Source of the DNA: CAMBDR01 sp046597185
GTDB taxonomy: Bacteria > Pseudomonadota > Gammaproteobacteria > Burkholderiales > Burkholderiaceae_D
NCBI GenBank assembly: GCA_046597185.1
Contig: JBKJLF010000757.1
Span: forward strand, 1-14,196
Direction of reading: 5' to 3'
DNA length: 14,196 nt
Every line of letters starts with the position of its first letter. Within the stretch, counting starts at the first letter, position 1. Positions 6,805 to 14,148 of this stretch are shown piece after piece. Below the pieces are notes generated by a model. The model made no database searches. It was given only the letters and a program-made list of their open reading frames with translations, and was not told the origin of the DNA. A program made the position numbers and the translations under genes.

Positions 6805-7992
6805 ATGAACCGACAACTGTGGCTGCTTGCTGTCTGCCAAGGGCTTTTTCTGACCAATAACGTGACCTTCATCGCCATCAATGGCTTGGTCGGCCTAAGT
6901 TTGGCACCAAAGGGCTGGATGGCAACCTTACCCGTGATGGCCTATGTGGTAGGCGGCGCGTTGTCCACAGGCGTGGTTGCCAAAACACAGTCGCGGTTTG
7001 GGCGCAAGGTTTCGTTTCAAGCGGGTTTGATCGTTGCGTTGTTATCGGCCCTGTTGTGTAGCTATGCGGCGATCAACCAAAATTTTTGGCTATTGTGTAT
7101 TTCGACTTTGGTGGCGGGCTACTACTATGCCAATGGCAGCTTATATCGCTTCGCTGCGGCAGAATTGGTGGCAACCCAATGGCGCGAAAAAGCCGTCTCC
7201 GTGGTGATGACGAGCGGCTTGATTGGGGCAGTAGCAGGCCCGAATTTGGCGCAGTGGACGCGCAATTTAACGGCTGTGCCATTTGCTGGCGCTTATCTGG
7301 CCTTGGCCGTGGTTGCCTTGCTGGCGATGGGCGTGCTGTCCCTGATCGACTTCCCCGCACCTGCCTGCCACAAGCCTGGGACAGGCGGCAGGCCGCTACG
7401 CGTCATCATGCGCCAGCCAATTTTCATCGTTGCCGCCACTTGCGGTGCGTTAGGATTTGGCGTCATGAATTTGCTGATGGCGGCAACGCCGATCGCCATG
7501 CAAGTTTGCGGCTTGCCATTTTCGGATACGGCGCTGGTGTTGGAGTGGCACATCATCGGCATGTTTGCGCCGGGCTTTTTCACCGGGCATTTGATCAAGC
7601 GTTTTGGCACCTTGCATATCATGGCCGTGGGTGTGCTACTGAATGCGCTTTGTATTGCGCTGGCACTGTCTGGCGTTGAGTTGCTGCAATTTGTGGGTGC
7701 CTTATTTCTGTTGGGCGTGGGTTGGAATTTCTTATTCACTGGCAGCACTACCCTGGCCTTGCAAACCTTTGCACCGGAAGAAAAAGACCGCGCCCAAGGA
7801 GCCTTAAATTTCTTTGTCTTCCTGGTCTTGGCGCTCACTTCCTTGACTTCCGGCGTCTTGGTGACCACCAAAGGCTGGGCACTATTGAACATGGGCTCTT
7901 TGATCCCGGTTGCCTTCACTGCGGCGGTGCTGATTTGGCTAATGCGGCAGCAAAACGCCGCCAAAGCTGGCCAAGCCAAGCCACTCCCTTGA
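6805..7992 (+). CDS. Major facilitator superfamily (MFS) transporter, substrate unknown
   Basis: The 395-residue product is a typical 12-helix MFS permease of the inner membrane. Hydrophobic segments begin at about residues 5, 40, 72, 97, 133, 160, 206, 245, 272, 293, 335 and 363. The MFS motif A between helices 2 and 3 appears as Ala-Lys-Thr-Gln-Ser-Arg-Phe-Gly-Arg-Lys (59-68), with a matching Gly-His-Leu-Ile-Lys-Arg-Phe-Gly (261-268) in the second half. Helix 5 has Gly-Ala-Val-Ala-Gly-Pro, the motif often seen in proton-linked exporters. Cys188 and Pro191 fall in the central cytoplasmic loop. The ATG at 6805 is preceded by ggtagagg, a usable ribosome site. Nothing nearby fixes the substrate; the P450 remnant right behind it may be unrelated. 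Confidence 0.93.
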   Translation: MNRQLWLLAVCQGLFLTNNVTFIAINGLVGLSLAPKGWMATLPVMAYVVGGALSTGVVAKTQSRFGRKVSFQAGLIVALLSALLCSYAAINQNFWLLCISTLVAGYYYANGSLYRFAAAELVATQWREKAVSVVMTSGLIGAVAGPNLAQWTRNLTAVPFAGAYLALAVVALLAMGVLSLIDFPAPACHKPGTGGRPLRVIMRQPIFIVAATCGALGFGVMNLLMAATPIAMQVCGLPFSDTALVLEWHIIGMFAPGFFTGHLIKRFGTLHIMAVGVLLNALCIALALSGVELLQFVGALFLLGVGWNFLFTGSTTLALQTFAPEEKDRAQGALNFFVFLVLALTSLTSGVLVTTKGWALLNMGSLIPVAFTAAVLIWLMRQQNAAKAGQAKPLP

Positions 7993-7994
7993 GC

Positions 7995-8315
7995 AAAACT
8001 GGATTCCCGCCAAAGGCATGCGCTACCCTGATCCCGGCAGACACCATCACCATTGCACTCACCCAGTCAGCCATGATGGATGACGCGATGCTTGACCAGC
8101 CCGATGAGTTCAAACTCAACCGCCCGGACTACCACTACATGGTGTATGCCTATGGTATCCATGAATGCATGGGCAAATATATCAGCGACGCCATGATGAC
8201 ACTGGCCCTGAAAGCGCTGATGCAGCAAACAAATGTGCAACGCGTCGAAGGCGCGGCCGGCCAGATTCAAATGCAAAGCGGCTTTCCGAATGGGTTTCGG
8301 GTGCGCTTTGGCTAA
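7995..8315 (+). pseudogene. C-terminal remnant of a cytochrome P450
   Basis: About 105 codons in one open frame (ending in TAA at 8313-8315) match the end of a P450. There is a beta-strand segment with Leu-Ile-Pro-Ala-Asp-Thr and Ala-Leu-Thr-Gln-Ser-Ala-Met, then Phe-Lys-Leu-Asn-Arg-Pro, then the haem-binding loop Tyr-Ala-Tyr-Gly-Ile-His-Glu-Cys-Met-Gly (consensus Phe-x-x-Gly-x-His-x-Cys-x-Gly), followed by the long helix and Gly-Phe-Pro-Asn-Gly-Phe-Arg-Val. The cysteine ligand is kept. The roughly 300 upstream residues of a normal ~400-residue P450, including the oxygen-binding helix and Glu-x-x-Arg, are absent. The segment starts within a few bases of the MFS stop codon. The frame also stays open leftwards to 7722, but that part only overlaps MFS codons. 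A TTG at 7989-7991 overlaps the MFS TGA and could allow coupled translation, but a degraded fragment is more likely. Confidence 0.82.
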
Positions 8316-8411
8316 ATCTTTACGAGCCAAAACAATCAAACTAACAGCTTTTAACCACCAAAAAATGTACCTGTGTTACCATAGTCCGCACCACAAAACC
8401 GAAACCTCACC

Positions 8412-11400
8412 ATGACCCATTCTGCCGCCAATTCATCCATTCCCATTGCTTATTGGCGCGCAGCATTGGCCGAAACCAACCTGCTCCACCCCATCGTCCC
8501 CCCCGAAGAAAAACCCATAAAAATTGCCGCTACAAGCCAAGGCTGGGCCGTTACCGAGGCAACACCTGATCCGGCGCAATGGGCCGCCAGCCAATTTGCT
8601 GCCAGTAAGGCAGCGAACGCACAAACTACCAATGGCAAGACAGTGGAACGTATTCCCTTTGTGCTGATTCCGGCGCGCCTGTCCGAACAGGTGAGCAGCA
8701 GTGTAAAGCCAGAGGCGGTGGATATCAGCCTGGGCTGGAGCCTGATTTGCATTCCCTGTTTGCTGGGCCGCGCGGGCGAACTCTACCCCGACCCCGAACG
8801 CCAACCCTGGATTCCACGCGATTTGCTGCAACCCAATATCAATAAGGTGGCCATCGGCACCCTGCAAGCGTATGACAACTTCATGAGCGCACTGCCCAAT
8901 CAAGCCGTAACGCTGGAAGATAGCTTAAAAATGGCCGCCGCGCTGTTTTACGCAGTGACCGATGCGCAGTTGCCCACCCTGCGCGCATTTTGCAGCGCCA
9001 GCAGCACCAGCAGCACCAGCAGCACCAGCAGCGCCGCGCCGGATTTTAAATTGGCAGACTACCAGCTCGTGAACACCGAATTTGGCTTACCATACGAACC
9101 ACCCGTAGTGGCCCGCCATTTGATTAAACTCTACGATCAACTAATAGCAAAACAACCCGCCACGCCCTTGCTCGCCCACCTGTGTGACACCCGCACCCAA
9201 GCCACGCGCGCGCCCGTGGCAACGGAAGATTCGGCTGTGCAGTATGCCGCCTGCGTCGGCCATATCGATCAGACCAAACCGGTCTCGCCCTCCCAACGTG
9301 AAGCGCTGGTCGAATTAAACATGCTGCCCGAGGGCGCAATTTTGGCCGTAAATGGGCCGCCCGGCACCGGCAAAACCACGCTACTACATGGCATGGTGGC
9401 CCAGCTTTGGGTGGATGCGGCAATCCGGCAAGCGCCCTGCCCACTGATTTTGGTGGCTTCCACCAATGTGAAGGCAGTGGAAAATGTGCTCGACAGCTTT
9501 GCCAAAATTGCCCATAAAATCGGCCACCAGCGCTGGTTGCCCTATGCTGGTGCCACGGGTGGATTTGGCCTGTTTTTGGCTTCGGCCTCACGCGAAACCA
9601 AGTTCCCTGCGTGCGATGGCAAAACTCACCCGTTTGAAGCATTGGAAAGCGCCAGCGCCATCGAAAGCACAACCAAAACCTGGCTGGCCCATGCCGCCAA
9701 ATTTTTTCAAGAAAGCATCGATACCGTGGCCGATGTGTGCGTCCGCCTCCATGCGCGCCTGGCGCAATACCACAGCCAATTGGCGCAAATCATCGCGCTG
9801 CGTTTTGAAATCTACCAAACCACCGGGCGCAACAGCCAGGCCGGGGCGCAAGTGCTGTACCAGCAATATTTGGCGATTTTTGAAAAAATGCGCGTCAATG
9901 CGCAAGCGCAAAAGGAGGCGGCAGAACAAGCCACCCTGCAATGCCAGGCCGCCATTACTGCGGCCAAGGCCAGCTTTGCAGCGACCGATAGCGCCATCAA
10001 TGCGGCCGAACAAGCCTGGGCCAACTATCTGGCCAACTCACCCTGGTGGCTGGATTTGCTGGCATTTTTACCGGCCATCGGCCAGCGCCGCAATGCGCGC
10101 GACCGCGCTTTTTTATTGACTCACCCGCTCACCGCCAGCCTGGCCAACCGCCATGACCAACCGGGCGAGCAATTCCAACTCATGCGCCAACAGGCGCAAG
10201 CGCTGCAACAGAGCGAGCTGGCCAGCCAGGCCCAGGCACTGGGTGAGGCCGAGCAACAACAAGCCCATGCCGCGCAGCAGGCGCAACTGGCCGACCAACA
10301 GCAACAGGCTTTCAACCAACTCTGGCAGCGTTGGCTGGCAGCGCTGACACCAGCTTACCTGAGCCTGGAAAATATCGCGCTGGATAAACTTAACGACCGC
10401 CTCGACACCCTGATCCGTGCGCCCATGTTTGGCCTGGCCGACTGGTATTGGTCCGGGCAATGGCTGCTAGAAGTCACGTTGCGCCAACAACAAGGCATTG
10501 AGGATAAGAAAAGCCCGGCCAAACTGGAAGCGAAATACCGTCGTTTTGCCAAACTGGCCCCGTGCATGGTTTCCAATTTTCATATGGCCCCGTCTTTTTT
10601 TACCGGCTGGCAAGGCGAAGATTTACCGCTGTGGAACGGGATTGATTTGCTGATCGTCGATGAAGCCGGCCAAGTTTCACCCGACATTGGCGCGGCCATG
10701 TTTGCGCTGGCCAAACGGGCGGTGGTGGTGGGTGATACCTTTCAAATTGAACCGGTTTGGAATTGCGCCCAAGGCAGCGATCGCAGCAATGCCAAAAAGT
10801 TTGGTTTGTTGGGCACAGATGCGAGCGCGGCTGCCACTGTGTATGAGCAACTGGCCGAGCAAGGCTATATGGCGGCCAGCGGTAATTTAATGCGCATGGC
10901 AGCCCACGCCTGCGCGGTGCAAAAATACCCCGAAATGCGCGGTTTGATGCTCACCGAGCATCGCCGCTGCGTACCGGAACTGGTGCAATATTGCAATGAT
11001 TTGGTCTACGCTGGCCGCCTGCAAGCCTTGCGCCCCGCGCTGGCCCCCAGCCAACGCCTGTTGCCTGCATTTGGCCGTCGGGATGTGCAAGGAATGGATA
11101 CCAAAGTCGGTAAGAGCCGCAAAAATTGGGTGGAAGCGCAGGAAATTGTGCGCTGGGTAGCCAATAATCGCAGCCGCATCGAAAACCATTACCGCAACAG
11201 ACGCACGGGCGAAGTCACGCCCATTTGGCAACTGCTGGGCATCATCACACCCTTTGCCACTCAGGCCAGCCAAATTGAGCGCGCGATGCGCAAAATCCTG
11301 CCCGAGCTGACCCACAAAGAAACCCGCTTGACCATTGGCACAGTGCATGCGTTACAGGGTGCCGAACGCGAGATTGTGATTTTTTCCCCTACCTATGGCC

Positions 11401-11585
11401 CTGCCTATGTGGGCAGCATGTTTTTTGATGCCTCACCGAATATGTTGAATGTGGCGGTGTCACGCGCCAAGGACAGTTTTTTGGTGATCGGCAATATCAG
11501 CAGGTTCGACCCTGCCATGCCCGGCAAACCGTCCGGCTTGCTGGGCAAATTTTTATTGGATGCCAGCCATGGCGGGGAGATTTAA
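8412..11585 (+). CDS. Large Upf1-like superfamily 1 helicase/ATPase with a coiled-coil insertion
   Basis: The 1057-residue protein has the full Upf1/DNA2 (AAA_11 plus AAA_12) motif set: Ser-Pro-Ser-Gln-Arg (292-296), Walker A Gly-Pro-Pro-Gly-Thr-Gly-Lys-Thr-Thr (315-323), Ia Ala-Ser-Thr-Asn (349-352), Walker B Asp-Glu-Ala-Gly-Gln (750-754), III Val-Gly-Asp-Thr-Phe-Gln (773-778), IV Glu-His-Arg-Arg-Cys (849-853), V Gly-Thr-Val-His-Ala-Leu-Gln-Gly (976-983) and VI Val-Ala-Val-Ser-Arg-Ala-Lys-Asp (1014-1021). All catalytic residues are present, so it should be an active NTP-driven nucleic-acid translocase. Between Ia and II lies an insertion of nearly 400 residues. Most of it (about 420-640) is helical and rich in Ala and Gln, with heptad-like stretches at 490-540 and 590-640 and a Trp-Trp hydrophobic patch (545-557). 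Residues 1-290 match no domain I recognise and carry a Ser-Ser-Thr repeat at 197-208. Large helicases of this class occur in antiphage and plasmid-control loci, but no nuclease or partner is adjacent. It may be a solitary gene. Confidence 0.88.
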   Translation: MTHSAANSSIPIAYWRAALAETNLLHPIVPPEEKPIKIAATSQGWAVTEATPDPAQWAASQFAASKAANAQTTNGKTVERIPFVLIPARLSEQVSSSVKPEAVDISLGWSLICIPCLLGRAGELYPDPERQPWIPRDLLQPNINKVAIGTLQAYDNFMSALPNQAVTLEDSLKMAAALFYAVTDAQLPTLRAFCSASSTSSTSSTSSAAPDFKLADYQLVNTEFGLPYEPPVVARHLIKLYDQLIAKQPATPLLAHLCDTRTQATRAPVATEDSAVQYAACVGHIDQTKPVSPSQREALVELNMLPEGAILAVNGPPGTGKTTLLHGMVAQLWVDAAIRQAPCPLILVASTNVKAVENVLDSFAKIAHKIGHQRWLPYAGATGGFGLFLASASRETKFPACDGKTHPFEALESASAIESTTKTWLAHAAKFFQESIDTVADVCVRLHARLAQYHSQLAQIIALRFEIYQTTGRNSQAGAQVLYQQYLAIFEKMRVNAQAQKEAAEQATLQCQAAITAAKASFAATDSAINAAEQAWANYLANSPWWLDLLAFLPAIGQRRNARDRAFLLTHPLTASLANRHDQPGEQFQLMRQQAQALQQSELASQAQALGEAEQQQAHAAQQAQLADQQQQAFNQLWQRWLAALTPAYLSLENIALDKLNDRLDTLIRAPMFGLADWYWSGQWLLEVTLRQQQGIEDKKSPAKLEAKYRRFAKLAPCMVSNFHMAPSFFTGWQGEDLPLWNGIDLLIVDEAGQVSPDIGAAMFALAKRAVVVGDTFQIEPVWNCAQGSDRSNAKKFGLLGTDASAAATVYEQLAEQGYMAASGNLMRMAAHACAVQKYPEMRGLMLTEHRRCVPELVQYCNDLVYAGRLQALRPALAPSQRLLPAFGRRDVQGMDTKVGKSRKNWVEAQEIVRWVANNRSRIENHYRNRRTGEVTPIWQLLGIITPFATQASQIERAMRKILPELTHKETRLTIGTVHALQGAEREIVIFSPTYGPAYVGSMFFDASPNMLNVAVSRAKDSFLVIGNISRFDPAMPGKPSGLLGKFLLDASHGGEI
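9000..9035 (+). repeat. In-frame 9-base tandem repeat (agcagcacc) inside the helicase gene
   Basis: Three perfect copies (9000-9008, 9009-9017, 9018-9026) and one with a single change (9027-9035), preceded by half a copy (8994-8999). It codes Ser-Ser-Thr repeats at residues 197-208, a likely flexible linker before the ATPase core. Gain or loss of units keeps the frame, so length may vary between strains. Confidence 0.92.
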
Positions 11586-11622
11586 GCCCGCTTAAGCCCG
11601 CTTAAGCCCGCTTAAGCCTGAC
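11583..11622. repeat. 10-base tandem repeat starting at the helicase stop codon
   Basis: The unit taagcccgct occurs at 11583-11592, 11593-11602 and 11603-11612, with a diverged copy at 11613-11622 and a further taagccc at 11623-11629. The first three bases are the helicase TAA stop, so a stop codon recurs every ten bases. Each unit junction makes the palindrome gcttaagc (11590-11597, 11600-11607, 11610-11617). The array fills most of the 68-base gap to the converging DUF805 gene. It may act as a bidirectional transcription roadblock or protein site; no classical terminator with a T-run was seen. Confidence 0.93.
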
Positions 11623-11653
11623 TAAGCCCCCACCATTCAAATGTTTTTGTATT

Positions 11654-13921
11654 TTAATTAGGCCGAAACGATTCCAAAACCATGTCGATCTTATCCTGGT
11701 TGCGCGACTCTTTGGTCGATTCCACCGACACCATATAGACTTTTGCCCCCGCTATCAACAGCCGGAAATCCTGGTGTCGGCCATCCGGCAGTGCAAACCT
11801 TATTTGCCGCCCGGTAAATTCACCGACCCGGACCCGTTTTTCTGCCTCGATCACGGTGTCATGCGTGGGCAGCATGGAATCACGATAATAGTCCAGCGCA
11901 TCGGTATTCTTTTCGAGTTCTTCTCGCATTTTCGAAATCTCGATGTAATATTTATTACTCCCGGACGAGAGCCTATAGATTTGCAACTCTTCAAACCCTT
12001 CCGGTTTGTTGCCCGCCATTTTGTCTTTTTTGGGAATACCCGGCAACACCACAGTAAAGCTGCCATCGCGTGGGGTGTACGATTTCAGCGGCGCAACATC
12101 GGCCACTTCGGTGCTCTGCCATGGGGACTTGCCGCGCACGCCCATCAAAACCCCGCCCCCTAAACCCACCATCTGCAATAGCACAAATCCCCCCGCAACT
12201 ACGTTCACCCACATGGGGTTGGGGCTGCAGGGCGGGCCAAAATCATTGTCATCGTCCTCACCCGGCCACACGGAAATCACAAACAGGGCCAGCCAAAACA
12301 AGCCGGACAGCAAACCCAACAACACAGGCGATTGCTTCGCCCCTGCCAATCCCGGCAATGCCAACAGCGCCAGTAACCACCAACCACTGCGGTTGAGATC
12401 ATGCAGCCGCATCACAACCAGCCTGATCGGCATCCACAGCGTGGTCAGGATGATGGTAATGGCTCCCAAACCAAAGCCCCTCACCACCAGCGTAGTGGCC
12501 AGGATGAGTAGCACCATCGGCAGCCAGATCACCAGCGAATAGGCAAAATAGCGCAGGCGGCCAATTCTTCCATCGGTACTAAAACCCCACATGGCCGGCG
12601 TGGGGCCATCATTTCTGCGCCCCGATTCATCCCGGTTGGTCACCACTTCCACCGCCACCGGTTCGGCAATATTGACCCGCTCAAACAGCCATTTGTAGAG
12701 CGCGCGATTGTCTTCAAACGCTTTCGACTTCACCCGCACCGTCATGGCCACCACGGCGCTGTCGGTGCGATAGCAGCAAATCAAATAGTGTGTCTCTTCA
12801 TCATCCAGATGAAAGGTGCCCTTGTACTCGGTGGCCATGGCCTCGATCCGGCCACGCCATTGCGACCCAAAAACCTGATACGAATCGCCCACCTGCTGAA
12901 GAAATGGCATTTCCTTGGTGACCGTTGGCAAGCGCAAGGCCAGCCAGTTTTCCAGCGTGGTGCCTGCACGCTGCATACACGTTATTTCAATCTTGGCCTG
13001 GGTGGCCGGATCGAGAAACTGAATCGCTTTGCCGCTACGGCTTTGCTTCCATGCACCCGGCACATAAAAATCCAGGCCCAAAGCGGCATCCACCACATTG
13101 CGCGGTGCCAAGGTTTGCACATCCAGCGGCCCGCCAGCTTTGGCGGCCCCCTTGGCCACAACCGATTTGGGTGCGATCAAGGCTGGATCAATCAAGCCGT
13201 CATCGTCGTCATCGCCTTGCAATTTCCACTGGGCACGTGCCACGGGTGCCTGCCTGGGGGCAGGTGCGGGCGTGGGCGTGGGCGTGGGCGTGGGTGCGGT
13301 TGCAGGTGTAGCGCTGGCGGACTGCGCAACCAACAAATCACGGTCGATCAAATCGTCATCCCAAACGGCGGTTTTTGGCGGCGCTGCAGGCTTAGGCGCT
13401 GCCGGCTTAGGCTCTGCCGTTTGCACATCGAGACTGGGAAAACCCGCATTGATCGTTGGAAAAGCCGAGGCTGCAGGCGCGAGTGCCTGTGCGGGCACGG
13501 GCACGGGCACTGTGGGCGCAGGCGCGGATTGCGCTTTTTTGGCCTGGGCCGCCGCTTCCATACTCTTACGCATCCCATCGACAAAATTGGCGGGAATATT
13601 GAATACGCCTTTACCCAAAGCCACACCAATGGCAACGCCGGGTGCCAATTTTTTGATTACTTCGCCACCATACATGGCCTTGGCTTCATGGCCTGCCTCC
13701 AGCTCCAGACGTGCCATCTGCTGCGCCAGCAAAAGCCAGGGCTTGCCATCGTTTTGATTCGGCAATACCCGCAAACGGTCAAGCGCGCCATCGCTCGCAG
13801 GCAACAGGGGCGTAAAGAAACGGGTGCGAACAAATTGCCGCCAAACCGGTTTGTAGTCGCCGTCAAGCTGTGCAGCACGGATAAGTTGCTCAAAAGAGAT
13901 GGGAGTATTGGGCGCAGTCAT
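11654..13921 (-). CDS. Mosaic membrane protein: SseB-like, DcrB-like, DUF805 and second DcrB/PsbP-like domain
   Basis: The 755-residue product combines several parts. Residues about 9-120 resemble SseB-like regions in shape (weak call). Residues 120-280 are a Pro/Ala/Thr-rich linker with a Pro-Thr run (210-218). Residues 281-418 look like a DcrB-type domain (Phe-Tyr-Val-Pro-Gly-Ala-Trp through Trp-Leu-Phe-Glu-Arg-Val). Residues 449-565 are DUF805, with Gly-Arg-Ile-Gly-Arg-Leu-Arg-Tyr-Phe (451-459), Arg-Leu-His-Asp-Leu-Asn-Arg-Ser-Gly-Trp-Trp (505-515), Trp-Pro-Gly-Glu (552-555) and Asp-Phe-Gly-Pro (560-563). A further hydrophobic segment spans 571-593. Residues 611-755 resemble DcrB/PsbP folds again. 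The protein should sit in the inner membrane; its role is unknown. DcrB relatives are known from phage/colicin uptake in E. coli and from type VI secretion loci, but neither context is visible here. The ATG at 13921 gives a sensible N-terminus; a TTG at 14032 would add 37 unremarkable residues. Confidence 0.85.
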   Translation of the reverse strand: MTAPNTPISFEQLIRAAQLDGDYKPVWRQFVRTRFFTPLLPASDGALDRLRVLPNQNDGKPWLLLAQQMARLELEAGHEAKAMYGGEVIKKLAPGVAIGVALGKGVFNIPANFVDGMRKSMEAAAQAKKAQSAPAPTVPVPVPAQALAPAASAFPTINAGFPSLDVQTAEPKPAAPKPAAPPKTAVWDDDLIDRDLLVAQSASATPATAPTPTPTPTPAPAPRQAPVARAQWKLQGDDDDDGLIDPALIAPKSVVAKGAAKAGGPLDVQTLAPRNVVDAALGLDFYVPGAWKQSRSGKAIQFLDPATQAKIEITCMQRAGTTLENWLALRLPTVTKEMPFLQQVGDSYQVFGSQWRGRIEAMATEYKGTFHLDDEETHYLICCYRTDSAVVAMTVRVKSKAFEDNRALYKWLFERVNIAEPVAVEVVTNRDESGRRNDGPTPAMWGFSTDGRIGRLRYFAYSLVIWLPMVLLILATTLVVRGFGLGAITIILTTLWMPIRLVVMRLHDLNRSGWWLLALLALPGLAGAKQSPVLLGLLSGLFWLALFVISVWPGEDDDNDFGPPCSPNPMWVNVVAGGFVLLQMVGLGGGVLMGVRGKSPWQSTEVADVAPLKSYTPRDGSFTVVLPGIPKKDKMAGNKPEGFEELQIYRLSSGSNKYYIEISKMREELEKNTDALDYYRDSMLPTHDTVIEAEKRVRVGEFTGRQIRFALPDGRHQDFRLLIAGAKVYMVSVESTKESRNQDKIDMVLESFRPN
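13268..13291. repeat. 6-base tandem repeat (gggcgt) x4 coding a Pro-Thr run
   Basis: Four perfect gggcgt units (minus strand acgccc) encode alternating Pro and Thr in the linker of the mosaic DUF805 protein, followed by degenerate units extending the Pro/Ala run. The hexamer is in frame, so slippage would change linker length without breaking the gene. Confidence 0.9.
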
Positions 13922-14086
13922 GGTTAATTCGCTTGATTTAGGGAAATATTGAATAGAAAAACTTGCCGTAGCGCCATTAAATTGAACCACTATGATACAT
14001 GGGTCTTCAATCCAATTTTCGTTCGCCAGCAAATTTATTCAACTCAGGCCATCCCGGGTGGTATTTTGCCCCAACATCCACAATCC

Positions 14087-14115
14087 TTGACGCCGCCCGA
14101 ATTAGCCGCTAAAAT
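14087..14115 (+). promoter_or_regulatory. Near-consensus sigma-70 promoter for the TetR-like gene
   Basis: The hexamers ttgacg (14087-14092) and taaaat (14110-14115) are separated by exactly 17 bases and each differs from the sigma-70 consensus at one position. The -10 element ends 33 bases before the ATG at 14149. This is the best promoter match seen in the window. Confidence 0.7.
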
Positions 14116-14145
14116 TACTGACTCAAAAGTAAGTTATTAAGTAAG
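14115..14145. promoter_or_regulatory. Possible operator overlapping the transcription start of the TetR-like gene
   Basis: Right after the -10 element there is an inverted repeat ttact (14115-14119) / agtaa (14128-14132) with an eight-base spacer. The heptamer aagtaag occurs at 14127-14133 and again at 14139-14145. TetR-family regulators commonly repress themselves from such dyads at the start site, so autoregulation is plausible. The arms are short and no binding site can be proven from sequence. Confidence 0.4.
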
Positions 14146-14148
14146 CTC

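Noticed and set aside
7722..7988. Leftward extension of the P450 frame as a larger protein
   Set aside because: This part overlaps MFS coding sequence in another frame and its translation shows no P450 features; the MFS frame encodes normal membrane helices there.
12788..13927. 379-codon plus-strand open frame opposite the DUF805/DcrB gene
   Set aside because: The translation is low-complexity Arg/Gly/Cys-rich where the true gene codes its Pro/Ala linker, and no motif is recognisable. The minus strand carries DUF805 hallmarks.
13949..14140. 63-codon plus-strand open frame before the TetR-like gene
   Set aside because: It runs across the promoter and operator region, has no recognisable features, and a better start with a promoter exists at 14149.
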